The notes: generated by a model from the sequence alone, not told the origin. Positions 1 to 10,867 are shown, counted from the stretch's first letter. The stretch: DNA of 64,000 nt from Sambucus nigra (GCA_949130495.1 OX422221.1:159311241-159375240), one strand, 5' to 3'. Program-made: numbers and translations.

Positions 1-430
1 TATGAAATGGATGTAAGAATGGGAGATGAATGGCCTAAGAGGTTGACCAAAAAAGCCAATTTCTTTATGATGGATGAAAATGTCTTCTGGGCCTACAACC
101 TCATCATGGGAGGAGTATACCTCAAGGAATTTGAGGTTATGCCTTCAACGGTCCACCAGCTGCTAAAATTCCCAACTCCCTACCGAGTAGGGGAAGTGAA
201 AGGTGACCAAATGTTAGCACGAGAATGCTACTTCAACTTTACAGAAGAGAGAGTGGCTCATAAGAGGGCAACAACCACGTATAATATCGACACACTTGAT
301 CCTAGAGATGAAATAAAGCTCAAAAAAGGGAGAATCCACGGAAGAGGTAGAATCCATCGTCCTCAATGAGGACGAACTGAAAAAAACCATCCAAATTGGA
401 AAAACCCTAAAGCCTGAGGTGAAGTAGGAG
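1..430 (+). pseudogene. E1 protease C-terminal part and PR-RT linker (remnant)
   Basis: The window opens inside the polyprotein in frame 1. The reading matches the segment of E2 just after its protease site (E2 13290-13740): both share MDVRM, then a PKRLT stretch, a DENVF motif and a TYNIDTLDPRDEIKLKKG block. The catalytic Asp segment lies left of the window. The frame is lost near 330, where a short deletion relative to E2 removes the region around EAAKEVES; further stops follow before RT. It is a non-functional remnant of the Tat gag-pol polyprotein. Confidence 0.75.
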
Positions 431-433
431 CTA

Positions 434-1403
434 GTGAAGCTATTAAGGAAGAGACAAAGTATCTTTTCTTGGAGCCATATAGACATGCCAGGTATTGATC
501 CAAGGATTATGTGTCATAAACTCAATTTTGTAGAGGATGCCAGGCCCATCAAGCAGAGAAGAAGAATATACTTAAAAGAGAAGTATGATGTCATCAGATA
601 TGAGGTTAGAAAGCTCGACGAGGCCAAGTTCATCAGAGAGGTCATATACCTTGAGTGGTTATCTAGCGTTGTCACAGTGCCTAAAGCAAATGGGAAATGG
701 AGGATGTGTGTAGATTTCACCGATTTAAACAAGTCTTGCCCAAAATACAGATTTCCCTTACCTCGTATAGATCATATGGTGGATGCCAGAGCAGGACATG
801 AGCTCATGAGCTTCATGGATGCATATTTCGGGTATAACTAGATCTTCATGGACATGGCAGACTCACAGAAGACATCATTCATTACAGACAAGGGGACCTA
901 TTGTTATAAGGTCATGCCCTTCGACCTAAAGAATGTGGGGGACACCTATCAACATCCTATAAATAAGATTTTAAAAGATTAGATAGGCAAGTCCATGGAA
1001 GTTTATGTGGACGACGAATAGTCTGAAGACCGACACTCATGTGGCCGACCTTGAAAGAACTTTTGACACTATGGAAAAATACAGAATGAAGCTCAACCCT
1101 TCCAAATGTGTCTTCGGGGTAGGACTAGGGAAATATTTGGGCCTCGTTATCAATCAAAGGGAAATAGAGGCTAACCTTCAGAAGATTAAGGATTTAATGG
1201 AAATGAAGACACCCAGAACAATCAAAGACGTTTATAGGCTAATCGGACGAGTCGCAGCACTTAACAGGTTTGTCTCAAGAGCCACAGATAAATGTCTTCC
1301 TTTTTTGAAGTTCTTAGAAAGGCCTTCGAGTGTAATGAGGAATGTGACAAAGATTTCAAAGAGATTAAGTCCTACCTCGGATCCCCTCTACTCCTATCTC
1401 GTC
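434..1403 (+). pseudogene. E1 reverse transcriptase domain (broken)
   Basis: Ty3/gypsy RT: the fingers motif VPKANGKWRMCVDFTDLNK lies near 680-735, a PLPRIDHMVDA segment near 757, and the catalytic YVDD box at 1004-1015. The thumb follows with a KYLGLVIN-like motif and a TPRTIKDV segment. RT copies the element RNA into cDNA in virus-like particles. It is inactive here: in-frame stops lie at 839, just before the YVDD box (about 979) and just after it (about 1018), a frameshift follows YVDD, and another occurs near 1300. The conserved FGL motif reads FDL. The order and spacing agree with E2 RT (13763-14714). Confidence 0.88.
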
Positions 1404-1860
1404 CAATTCTAGGAGAAAAGTTATACGTATATTTAGTTATCTCAGAGTCAGCTATCAGTGCCGCAATTGTAAGAGAAGAGGATGGGGTGCAGAGACCTAT
1501 TTACTTCAATAGAAAAACACTCCAAGGGTCTGAGAAAAATACCCTTGGATTGAAAAGTTGGATTATGCTTTGATACATGCTTTAAGAAAAATGAAGACAT
1601 ACTTTTAAGCCCACTCCATGGTCGTCCTCACTGACTCCCCACTCAGACAGGTCCTCCATAAGCCTGAGAAGTCAGGCAGGATAATGACTTGGGCCATTGA
1701 TTTGGGGGATATGACATTGTCTATCAACCTAGGGTTGACATCAAGGGATAAGCACTCGAGGATTTTGTGGCTGAGTTTACCTGGCATGAGGTTGAGACTA
1801 ATAAAGAGGTTGCACATGAGCTAGAAGAGAGAAATGTCGACTAAGAATCGAATGAGGTTG
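1404..1860 (+). pseudogene. E1 first RNase H-like domain (broken)
   Basis: Reads LYVYLVISESAISAAIV, then a QRPIYFNRKTLQGSEK stretch and LTDSPLRQVLHKPEKSG-type text at about 1627-1680. This is the original Ty3/gypsy RNase H fold, but the usual first catalytic Asp (YTDAS in the chromovirus E3) is replaced by VISES. Loss of catalytic residues in this domain is typical of Tat elements that gained a second RNase H. Stops and at least two frameshifts (near 1573 and 1700) break it here. The same decay pattern, with a Phe-stop-Ala/Ser position near the HSM motif, is seen in E2. Confidence 0.75.
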
Positions 1861-1949
1861 AGTCAAGCAGAGCCAGACAAATAATAGTAGAGAACGAGGA
1901 AGATAGATACCTCTTCAAGCAAGGGACCCTATTAGAGGGTAACTTCTCT

Positions 1950-2510
1950 TCAAATGCAACTGTTTGGAACCTCTTCGTTGATGGTTCATCTTGTGAAAGC
2001 AGAAGTGGAGCAGGGTTGATAGTGTCAGCACCAGATGGTATCGATATTGAATATTCATTGAGGTTAAACTTTAAAGCTTCCAACAATGAGCCAGAGTATG
2101 AGGCATTAATAGCAGGTCTCTCTTTGGAAAAAGCCCTTAGTGTCGGCCAACTCCTAGTCCACAGTGACTCAAGGTTGGTTGTCAACCAAATCCGGGGGGT
2201 GTATGAGGTCAAAGATGAAAGGATGGCCAAATACCTAAGGAGGGTGAGAACTATGATAGAAAGCTTCGAGGAAGTAAAGATGAAGAGGATACCTTGGCTA
2301 GGAAACAGTCGAGCTGATGCACTCATGAGGTTGGCCTCATCAACAAGGACACATATAAGAAGAATAGTACCAGTTGAGATTCTGCTCAAGCCAACCATCG
2401 AAGAAGAAGAGGTTGCTAGACCTTGCCTAAATTTGAGTATGGGAGCCTCATGGATGGATCCTCTTATCAGATACATCAAAGAGGAAGGGATGCCAGAGTC
2501 AAAGTTATAA
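1950..2510 (+). pseudogene. E1 second (archaeal-type) RNase H domain and linker, open frame
   Basis: The second RNase H that marks Tat elements. Motifs in order: NLFVDGSS (first Asp, about 1968-1991), EPEYEALIAGLSL (Glu, about 2090), LVHSDSRLVVNQ (Asp, about 2155) and SRADALMRLAS (last Asp, about 2310). All four catalytic acidic positions are present, and the frame stays open to the TAA at 2508-2510. This makes it the best preserved domain of E1. It would remove RNA from the RNA-DNA hybrid during reverse transcription. A linker with VEILLKPTIEEEEV leads to integrase. The E2 copy (15240-15800) has three stops. Confidence 0.85.
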
Positions 2511-3646
2511 ATGAGAAAGCTGAGGTTCACAGCTGCCAAATTCTCAATTGTAGGAGGTGTCTTGTATAAAAAGGGGTTCCTACTCCCTCTCCTCAGATGT
2601 GTCCACCCTTCAGAGATTCCACACATCTTGCACTATGTTCATGAAGTCTCTTGTTCAAGTCACACAGGAGGAAGGCCATTAGCTAAGAGGATAATTACTC
2701 AGGGGTACTGGTGGTCGACCTTGACCAAAGATGCAGCTGTGTATGTGAAGAAGTGTGATAAGTGTCAGAGATTATCCACCATCCCTCATCAGCCACACCA
2801 ACCTCTTACTTCTATCAGCTCCCCTTGGCCATTTGCAATATGGGGCATTGACTTGGTAGGACCCTTGCCAAGATATGTAAACAACTACCGGTTCTTAATA
2901 GTGGTAATTGATTATTTCTCCAAATGGGTGGAGGCCAATCCAATGGTCATAATCACTGAGCAGAAGACCTTCCAGTTCATCTAAAAAAATTTCATATGCA
3001 GGTATGGCCTTCAAAATACCCTCATCTCAGACAATGTAACCCATTTCAAGAATGTTTCCTTAGAAAAATACTGTGAAAGAGTGGGGATCAAACAATTTTT
3101 CTCTTCCCCTGGCCGACCCAAAGGAAACGGTCAGATCGAGGTTACAAATCGAACAATCCTTGATGGGATAAAAAAAAGGATGGAAGAGTCTAAAGGAAGA
3201 TAGGTAGAGGAGGTATATGTTGTGATTTGGTCCTACAGAACGACAACAGGGACACCAACAGGAGAAACCCCATTTATGTTATCCCATGGCTCAGAGGCTA
3301 TCATCCCTATGGAGGTAGGACTTCCCACTCATGGAGTGAAGACGTATGACCCTCAGAGAAATGGGGAAGAGAGAAGACTGGATCTGGATTTAATTGAAGA
3401 AAGAAGAGAGGATGCAGAGATAAGACAGGCAACCTATTAGCAGAGAATTGCGAGATTCTACAATCAGAGGGTAAAGTCAAGACCGATAGCTGTGGGAGAC
3501 TTAGTTCTCAAGAATATGTCACAGAAAACCAATAAGATCCATCCCAACTCGCATGGTCCTTATAAGGTCATTGATGAGGTTATGTCAGGTACCTACCGAC
3601 TAGTAACACTTGGAATGCCGATCACTTAAAGAAATATTACATATGA
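2511..3646 (+). pseudogene. E1 integrase (broken)
   Basis: DDE integrase with an N-terminal HHCC zinc finger: His residues near 2630-2660 and CDKC at about 2752-2763. The core carries GIDLVGPLP (first Asp), LISDN (second Asp, about 3025) and GQIEVTNR (Glu, about 3132). A C-terminal GDLVLK segment follows near 3500. It would insert the cDNA into the chromosome. One frame runs throughout, interrupted by stops at 2982, 3201 and 3438. Near 3610, about 25 bp present in E2 are missing, which shifts the last codons; the ancestral end is the TGA at 3644-3646. There is no chromodomain, as expected for Tat. Confidence 0.87.
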
Positions 3647-3747
3647 TGTTACAGTTGTTCTTATCCTTTTATAATACATGCATCAGTTTATACAGAGGAT
3701 GTTAATGAAAAAATAGCAATGTTGTGCTGGTGATTTTTTTATATGCT

Positions 3748-4880
3748 TTCAACATCATTAGTTTAGTGAAAATTTGAGGTAAAACATCATAATTTGGTGA
3801 CCTCTGCCCCTTTAAACATCATTAATTTGGTGGAGTATGAGGTAAAACATCATAATTTGGTGACCTCATACCCTATAAACATCATTAATTTGGTGGAGTA
3901 TGAGATGAAACATCATAATTTGGTGACATCAGACTCATTAAACATCATTAATTTGGGAAAATATGAGGTAAAACATCATAATTTGGTGACCTCGGACCTT
4001 TAACATCATTAAGTTGGTGAAAATATGAGGTAAAACATCATAACTTGATAACCTCAGACCTTTAACATCATTAAGTTGGTAAAAATATGAGGTAAAACAT
4101 CATAATTTGGTGACCTCACACCCTTTAAACATCAATAATTTGGTGGAGTATGCCGTGAAACATCATAATTTGGTGACCTCGGACTCTTTAAACATCTTTA
4201 AGTTGGTGAAAATATGAGGTAAAACATCATAACTTGGTGACCTCACACCTATAACATCATTAAGTTGGTGAAAATATGAGGTGAAACCATAATTTGGTGA
4301 CCTCAGACCTTTAAGATCATTAAGTTGGTGAAAATATGAGATGAAACACCATAATTTGGTGACCTCAGACCTTTAACATCATTAAGATGGTGAAAATATG
4401 AGGTGAAACATCATAACTTGGTGACCTTAGACCTTTAACATCATTAAGTTGGTGAAAATATGAGACAAACATCATAATTCGGTGACCTCAGACTCTTTAA
4501 ACATCATTATTTGGTGAAAATATGAGGTGAAACACCATAATTTGGTGACCTCAAACCTTTAACATCATTAAGATGGTGAAAATATGAACTGAAACATCAT
4601 AATTTTGTGACCCCAGACTCTTAAAACATTATTAGTTTGGTGGAAATATGAGGTAAAACATCACGATTTGGTGAGCTCAGACCTTAAACATCATTAGTTT
4701 GGTGAAAATATGGGGTGAAACACCATAATTTGGTGACCTCAGACCTTTAACATCATTATTTGGTGAAAATATGAGGTGAAACACCATAATTTGGTGACCT
4801 CAGACCGTTAACATCATTAATTGGTGGAAATGTGAGGGTAAAACATCATAACTTGGTGACCTCAGATCCTTTTCACATTG
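3748..4880 (+). repeat. E1 3' region tandem array, monomer about 60 bp
   Basis: About 18 degenerate copies of a unit of roughly 60 bp. The recurring blocks are ACATCATAATTTGGTGACCTC, shortened here to CATAATTTGGTGACCTCAG, followed by CATTAAGTTGGTGAAAATATGAGG. Each monomer reads as two related halves (a CATCATAATTTGGTGA type and a CATCATTAAGTTGGTGA type). It sits between the integrase stop and the antisense gene, which is the hypervariable 3' region where Tat/Ogre elements are known to carry tandem subrepeats. No coding is evident. E2 has a homologous but differently organised array at 17056-18075. Confidence 0.9.
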
Positions 4881-5680
4881 AGAAATAAGAGATGAAACAT
4901 CATAGACACGAAACAGCAAAGCAGCAAGTGAAGGAAACATAATTGCATTCATTCAAACCAAAAAATATTACATCATTTTAAGAGAAGAGATTAGTTCATC
5001 AAATGAAAGAGGTTATACAAGAGCTTCACAAAAATTCAAGGGGTTATACAAAAGCTTCACAAAAACTCAGGCATGCAGAGGAGATACTCACACACTAAGG
5101 CTTCAGCAGACCCACCAGTAGCAGGGTTGATTTGATCTTGGACTTGGTTGGTAACTTCAGCCTCTTCATCCTAATGTCCAGCATCCTCGATCTTAGTTAC
5201 CTCAAGCTGGCACGTCTCTACTGGGACACCCTCTTCAACTTCCTGTAGGGCCTTAGCAAGCTGGGCATTTGCAAAGCTGAGGCCAATAGAGTCCTCGGAC
5301 GACAGGCTGCCAAAACTCTCTTACTTCATTGTGGCCCATCTGTTGGTTGCCTTAATATTCCTCTCTAGGTATTCAAGTCTGAAGTTGACAAATTTATCAG
5401 AGGTTTGATACTCCTTGATGATTGACTCTGAGGCATTCTATAAGGCAGCCTTCACGACAGCATCAACCTTGGACTGAAGTCTATTATCCCTTGCCTTCAG
5501 ATCATTATCATGATCATTCTTCATCTGAGAGATCTCGTTACACTTCTCCTTCAAACTATTGTCCAAATCTTCAATCCCCTTATTTTGACTCTCCTCAATC
5601 TTTTTAGTGTCCCTACCCTTATGGATTAGAGGCATCCTCGTCAGAGTATTGTTATCCAGATGATGAAGAGAGAGATCACC

Positions 5681-5763
5681 CTGTAAAAAGAAGAATCAGG
5701 CACATTAGTAACAATAAAATGCTAAGAGCAGAGGTAGCACTTGAGAAAATTGAAAATAAGTAC
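5681..5763 (-). other. E1 antisense gene, predicted intron B (83 bp, phase 0)
   Basis: On the - strand the exon ends GTAGTTCAG, the intron begins GTACTTATTTTC, and it ends with a pyrimidine tract TTCTTCTTTTTACAG before GGTGATCTC. The frame is open on both sides in phase 0 and closes inside the intron. E2 has an intron of 90 bp at the homologous place (18887-18976). Confidence 0.75.
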
Positions 5764-6157
5764 CTGAACTACCCCATGAACAATAAACTCTTCCAGCAGA
5801 GGGACATCCATCGAATGAAGAAAGTTCTTAGCATCCTCAGTTATTGCCTGGACGAGGGCATCAGAAGCTCGGGCGCTATTGCCAATCAGGTTGTCACCAA
5901 TTTTTAGTAGAGAAAGTCGAGCTGCTAAGGCATCGTCTGAGGAGAATGGTATACCACGCTCAGTATCTTGAGCTTTGTTTGGCCTTATATAGGAAGGGTC
6001 TATAGCTGACCTCCTCTTCTTTTATGTCTCAGCAGGAGTTTTCCCTTCTTTGTGTGGGTAAGGGGTGGTACAGTCTTGCCCCCACTTTTCTCAATCAATT
6101 TTATGATGCTGGGAGTAGACATGTTCCAAAGATCTTCAGAGACCTCTTTTGGCTTCT

Positions 6158-6249
6158 CTGCAAAAAGAAAACATCGGAAGAAGAAGATCAGAGACATGAA
6201 ATTCATGAGAATAGACTCGATGTCAAATTTACCTTACTAGAATACTTAC
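6158..6249 (-). other. E1 antisense gene, predicted intron A (92 bp, phase 1)
   Basis: The donor reads CTTT/GTAAGTATTC, a perfect plant donor. The acceptor reads TTTTCTTTTTGCAG/AGAAGCC. Exon 2 resumes in the frame of the conserved SEDLW segment. E2 has GTAAGT and TTTTTTGCAG at the homologous positions (39934-40013), and the phase is the same. Confidence 0.75.
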
Positions 6250-7512
6250 AAAGCTAGACCAAAGGGCAACTTCCAGGACCCGTCTGAGACAAATAGTAAG
6301 GGGTCATGAGATGCTCGTACGTGACGAGTTTACCATCTTCTCCCTGACTATGAAGATCTTCAATATGCTTACGATTGTCTATGCTCAATTCGGGGTCAGT
6401 TTTGGTCAAGAAGGAGACCTTATCCCACCCTAGGGGTGTCCTTGGAACAGATGTTCCACAAGCCTCATTAGGACCAAACTCCCATCCCCTGAGGCAAAGA
6501 AGAACCGGGGCTCCCAATTGTGGTTAGAAGTCTGAGTCACAAGCAACATATTCTTCTTAAACTTCCTGGCTACAAAGTGATAGTATCCAAGGTGATTTTT
6601 AGTAGATGAAGGTATGTAAAAAGCTAAGAATACCCTAACTAGAAGGTCGGTATGATGAACCACCTTCCAGAGTATAATGGACCAAACTAAGACCCTCCAA
6701 GGATTGGGGGAAAGATGAGAAGGAGCAAGGTTGATAAAAGAAAGAACAACTCGGATAGTGGGGTGAATTGGGAGATGAAAGCCGAGTTTGAACATCTTCC
6801 CGTAGACGCAGAGATCTCCCTCCCCACCATCGAAGGCCCTCTCATTCTTTAGAGGTTTCCTTAAGGTAACAGAGGAAGGAATGGCATACATATCTATAAA
6901 GACGAGGAGGTCATATTCAGTAACAGATGTATCAGGACCATCAAACTTGGAAGTGTCAAGTTCACTCCCTTCATCATCATCATTATCGCCAACAGTTTGA
7001 GTCTAAGTCTCAGATGGGGAACCATCAGGAAACATCTGAGCAAACTTAGCACCAGTGGCAGCCGACAAAGGAATGTCATCAATAGGAGGGGGGACTGCCA
7101 CACTGGGCACTAAGATTTCAACGGACGAAGACCTACGAGAGGTACTAGCCTATTGATGGGAGGAGGAACGGTTAGAAACCTCTTCTCCCTTAGAGATAAC
7201 ACTCTCTTTGGGGGAGCAATCCATAGCCTCTTGGAAAGAGTTTACAGACTCAGCAATCTCAGAGGTACACATAGGATCTGAGGAAGAGGACTCAGACATT
7301 GGGATAAGATCCACATGAACCTCTACAGGCTCAGTAGGCTCTACAGGATCACGGTATATGACCATTAGTGGAGGAGGAATAATTGGTCTGAGGGGAAAGG
7401 CCTCAGCCATACGAGCTTCCTCTTAGGCTAGCTCTATCTGCCTAATCTTCTCAAAGTTCTTCTCATGAAGAGATGGAAATTCTTATATAAGTTGGTACAA
7501 GGGTTTGAGCAT

Positions 7513-8230
7513 ATAGAAGATGACACTAAACTTGTCAGAAAGACAAACTGTAAATAGACAAATAACTTGGGCTACTCAAACTAAAGATCAAAAAGGGGAA
7601 GTTGAAAGGTCTCAAATAAAGAACAGCAAGAACACCCTAAGTGAGTTACCGGAGAAGATGATCGGGGGGTCACCAGTAAACCTAAAAAAGGTTAAACAAC
7701 CTTGGGGTAGCTTTTAACAGTCTCAAAACTACCTAACCGCTACAAGACTAGCCCTACAATCACCTGACAGTAGTGGAAACCCTCACCGGAAAAAGAAGAA
7801 CTCGTCGGAAAATTGATACTATAAAAATAGTGACCAAAAATGGAAAATGAAAGGTTGAGAAGTAATACCTGATTGATTACGATTGAAGGAGGAAGAGGTT
7901 AGAAGAAGAAAACCAAATCACAGTAAATAATGGAAAGTTTAAAGAAATTCGCAAAGGCAGAAAAGCTGTAAGAGGGAAAAAAATGAGAGAGAGAACGCTT
8001 TTAAACCTTCTCAATGATGGGGCACGATTTCTAATGCCCCCATCATTACCCTTGGAAACCTAAAAGATGCTGACAGAATTGTCATACCTTGGGGAATACG
8101 TATGTCACTTCAGTGAGTGACATGTGTCAAGGAATCACTTCATGGCCCAAAGCATTAAAAGAAACTCAGCCTTGGCCGAACATACTCCTCAATCACCTAC
8201 TCACATAGGAGACTAAGGGCTTGGGGTGAT
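7513..8230 (-). promoter_or_regulatory. E1 leader region of the antisense gene, with possible leader intron 7548-7868
   Basis: Read on the - strand, this stretch between the 3' LTR and the antisense ATG is CT-rich, like a plant 5' leader. A donor-like CAATCAG/GTATTACTTC lies at 7868 and an acceptor-like TATTTACAG at 7548, 36 bases before the ATG at 7512. The E2 counterpart has CAG/GTATTG and CTGTAG/GG. The promoter is not visible. The last purine-rich bases before the LTR, around 8213-8230 (AAGGGCTTGGGG), are the likely polypurine tract of the + strand element. Confidence 0.5.
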
Positions 8231-9087
8231 TGATATGCCCAAAGTGTACCCTCGTACTCAGAGTAATTAACCTTGACATATCTCACAGCCGAGTTGACAA
8301 GAAGCTCACAACTGCCATCAGAAAGGTCATCTTCTGGAAGAACGACTCTCTACTACCTACCTCGACTCTACAGCAACCGAGGTCAGCAGCGCCTTATGGG
8401 GACAGGTTATTCTCAACATCCTACTCTGCTTGAGCCGATGTTACTTCTCACCTCTTGCCTAACCTCGGCCAGTCTTCTCAATCGAGACCATCACAACTAT
8501 TGACAAGACAAAGCAACACTGTCGGACTTCACCAACATCGTACTCGTACAAGCCAAGGTTACATCAGTCAAGGGCACAAGTTTGACCATATGAAAGCATA
8601 TGTAAGGTTCGGAACACATGGGCAAATCAGTTATAATCGAATCATTCCCCTCACTTGAGGGAATATTGCGGTCATCAATATCTACATAAGATCATCTAGG
8701 TGTCATCATCACACTGGTTCGATCCTCATACAGATGCTCATTGCATGCTTGGGGTTACACTACACCCCCAAGCACTATATAGAGATGTCTTCCTCTACCA
8801 TGTAAAAGGATCGATAATTGCAACCCTATCTAAAACTTCGTTAATTTAGACAATAGAGAGAGAAAGCTTGAGAGATTGTATCTATGTCCATTAGTGCCTT
8901 CATCTAGTGAAATTACTCACACACTCATTGTGGATGTAGCTCAGATTAGCTAAACCACTTATATACTAGTGTTCTTCCTCTTCTCCTCACCTCCCTTCGC
9001 TAGATATTTACTCTTTGTGCTGCCATTGTTATTGCTAGCTTGAGCTTATCAACACCTCATCTGGTGGTGGTGTTTCTAGCATCATCA
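8231..9087 (+). repeat. E1 3' LTR (857 bp)
   Basis: It starts TGATATGCCCAAAGTGTACC, the same 20 bases as the E2 LTRs, and ends CATCATCA. The middle is strongly diverged from E2, so E1 and E2 belong to different subfamilies. A TATA-box candidate (CTATATAGAG) lies near 8775. It is followed, as in E2, by a conserved GCAACCCTATCTAAAAC stretch and GAGAGAGAAAGCTTGAG, the presumed transcription start and early R/U5 region. Confidence 0.88.
8774..8784 (+). promoter_or_regulatory. TATA-box candidate in E1 LTR
   Basis: ACTATATAGAG lies just downstream of a short C run. The same layout (C run, CACTATATATAGAGG) is found at 10548 in the E2 LTR and at 42580 in its 3' LTR. Confidence 0.6.
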
Positions 9088-9425
9088 CATAGATATAAAT
9101 ATAAGTATATACCTTTTAAACAGCTAGTAAAATATATTTAATGCATTTAATTCCCATCCAATCAGTACTACTTTTTAAAAATATAAAAAGTTTTGCAAGA
9201 GATGAACTGGAAAAAAGTGTATTTATGATTGACATATAATGGTTCGTGAAATAAACTCCGGATCATTTTTTCTTCAAATTATTTGTAAGGACATTTTAAT
9301 TCCAATTTGTTGCGAGACATTACAATCTGAGTGACTGATTTATTTATAAATATGCATTCATAATGAATGAATATTTTTTCAACCTTTTCTAGCATTATCA
9401 CCAACATTCGTTCCCTGTTAGGATT
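9088..9425. other. AT-rich spacer between E1 and the Tat fragment, nothing recognised
   Basis: No similarity to any other part of the window, no open frame of note and no repeat structure. A short near-palindrome (CATTCATAATGAATG) lies around 9354. It could be host DNA older than the insertions. It is the only stretch here not assignable to an element. Confidence 0.5.
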
Positions 9426-9820
9426 ATGAAAATGATGAAATAGGGTGAGACGATACCTGTCTGAGTGTGAAATGAAGGAGAGGAAGATCAGAAATGAGGA
9501 AACCCCCAAAATGCAGCAGGAACTCTTGAAGAGAGAGAAATTGCAGAGGAAAGCACAGGCGGGAAAGATGGAAAGAAATGAGGAAGAAAGATAAGGGAAA
9601 AGGGTTTAAACCCTAAAATTGTGCTGGCATAAATCCCAAGGCCCATCATTGCCTTGGGAGCCCAAAAGGCAATCAATATCATTGCACTTACCAGGCATGC
9701 AACCTACTTCAGAAGTTGACACTTGTCAAAGAAATGTTGGTACACAAGGAAAATACAGCCTCAAACATGTATACCCCTTAGTCACCTACTCACATAGGTA
9801 ATTAAGGGCTAGGGGGTGAA
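9426..9820 (+). mobile_element. Stray Tat 3' end fused to the E2 5' LTR
   Basis: It aligns over its full length with E2 41470-41864, the segment just before the E2 3' LTR; by eye about nine bases in ten match. Shared blocks include TGATGAAATAGGGTGA, CTGTCTGAGTGTGAAATG, CAAGGCCCATCATTGCCTTG and TCACCTACTCACATAGG. It ends in a purine-rich AGGGCTAGGGGG directly before the LTR at 9821. So the LTR at 9821 is both the 3' LTR of this fragment and the 5' LTR of E2. Homology stops abruptly at 9426. On the - strand it holds the leader of the antisense gene, including the CAG/GTAT donor. Confidence 0.88.
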
Positions 9821-10864
9821 TGATATGCCCAAAGTGTACCTTCCAGCTCGGAGGCACCAACCTCGACTAGCATGGAAACCGAGGTAACAAGGTCTTAACA
9901 CTAACGATTAGCAATCTCGCCCAGCATAAGGTCGACCACGATCGACGTTAGTAATAAACCTTCAATTAGGCAACAGTCGAGGTTCGCATGACTCATAAGG
10001 TTAGATATCCATCAGGTCGTACACAACCGACATAACATCTACCTCATACATCAACCTCGGTTGGGCATCATCCGAGGCCAGCATGGACTCATGGGTTCAA
10101 GAACCATTCAACATCATCATCGGCCCCGGCCGACGTTACAAGCACCACATGAGAATCAGCAGCTCTACAGGCTCAGCATCAATTGTCAGGTCAACATCGG
10201 TCCTGGCCGATGTTCCACATATCTAACCTCGACGGACATCCCAGCTAAGGTTATCATATAATTCCCAATCAAGGCAAGGGTCGTACCTCATCAACCTCGT
10301 ACTCACCTAGGCCGAGGTTGGTACCAAGAAAAGACAAGCCAAGCTTCTACACGTACATGGATGGCTTGGAGCACGTGGATAAATTCGTTATAACTAAATC
10401 ATTCCCTCGACATGAGGGAATATTGAGGACATCATTGCTCAGTTGAAGATCAGCCAGGTGTCATCCTTTCACTGGCTAGATCTCCATAAACATGCTCATT
10501 GTATGCTTGGGAGGTACATTACACCCCCCCCCCCCCCCCCCCAAACACTATATATAGAGGTCATCCTCTACCTTGCAAAAGTATCCAAAATTGCAACCCT
10601 AACTAAAACTCTGTCATTTTACACAGTAGAGAGAGAAAGCTTGAGGGATTGTATCCATGGACATTAGTGCCTTATTTCAGTGACATTACTCACTCACTTG
10701 CACAGTGGACGTAGGTCACATTGGTTGCACCACTTATATACTCGTGTTCATCCTCTTTTCCTCATCCCACTCTCTTATATTTTATATACTCTTGTGTTGC
10801 CATTGTTACTACTGACGTGAGCTTATCAACACCTTACCTGGTGGTGCTCTTTCCAACATCATCA
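9821..10864 (+). repeat. E2 5' LTR (1044 bp)
   Basis: It starts TGATATGCCCAAAGTGTACC and ends CAACATCATCA, directly followed by the primer site. A run of 19 C residues lies at 10524-10542; the 3' LTR has 6 at 42568-42573 and E1 has 5. A TATA candidate is at 10548-10560. The U3 part is rich in CCTCGG/CCGAGG-type CpG words (for example around 9890-10330). Confidence 0.92.
10548..10560 (+). promoter_or_regulatory. TATA-box candidate in E2 5' LTR
   Basis: CTATATATAGAGG directly after the C run and about 315 bp before the LTR end. The layout is conserved with E1 and with the 3' LTR of E2. Confidence 0.6.
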
Positions 10865-10867
10865 TTT

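Larger units (their letters stand above)
5058..7512 (-). pseudogene. E1 antisense gene (three coding exons, broken)
   Basis: A - strand gene between the repeat array and the 3' LTR. I infer ATG at 7512 (MLKPLYQ; E2 has MLRPFYQ at its 41261). Exon 1 (7512-6250) holds an acidic, Ser-rich N-terminal part, then a block around FKLGFHLPIHPTIRVVLS and a block around NHNWEPRFFFASGDG. These recall the plant Transposase_28 / putative gypsy-type transposon family, a resemblance only. Exon 2 (6157-5764) carries SEDLWNMS; exon 3 (5680 to about 5058) is a charged coiled coil ending near VCEYLL. The product is about 750 residues and its function is unknown. Stops and frameshifts in all exons make it a pseudogene. 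Extra antisense ORFs are described in Tat elements; the introns are my reading. Confidence 0.75.
1..9087 (+). mobile_element. E1: Tat-lineage Ty3/gypsy retrotransposon, 5' end outside window
   Basis: Order on the + strand is protease tail, RT, RNase H, second RNase H, integrase, tandem-repeat 3' region, an antisense gene on the - strand, and a 3' LTR ending in CA at 9087. A second RNase H and an extra antisense ORF before the 3' LTR are known traits of the plant Tat/Ogre group. The element is dead: stops and frameshifts occur in every domain. Its 5' LTR, gag and protease active site lie left of the window. Its closest relative here is E2, with the same layout but a different tandem-repeat organisation and a diverged LTR. 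If intact at its left border, the bases flanking the missing 5' LTR should resemble catag (9088-9092). Confidence 0.88.

Noticed and set aside
3748..4880. Regularly spaced repeats that could look like a CRISPR array
   Set aside because: Units are degenerate and head to tail without unique spacers, inside a plant retrotransposon. There are no cas genes.
5300..5345. A third coding intron in the antisense gene (E1 has AAGTAAGAG on the - strand near 5325)
   Set aside because: E2 has no donor at the homologous place, and no good acceptor follows. Both copies have a stop there, which is more simply an old nonsense change.
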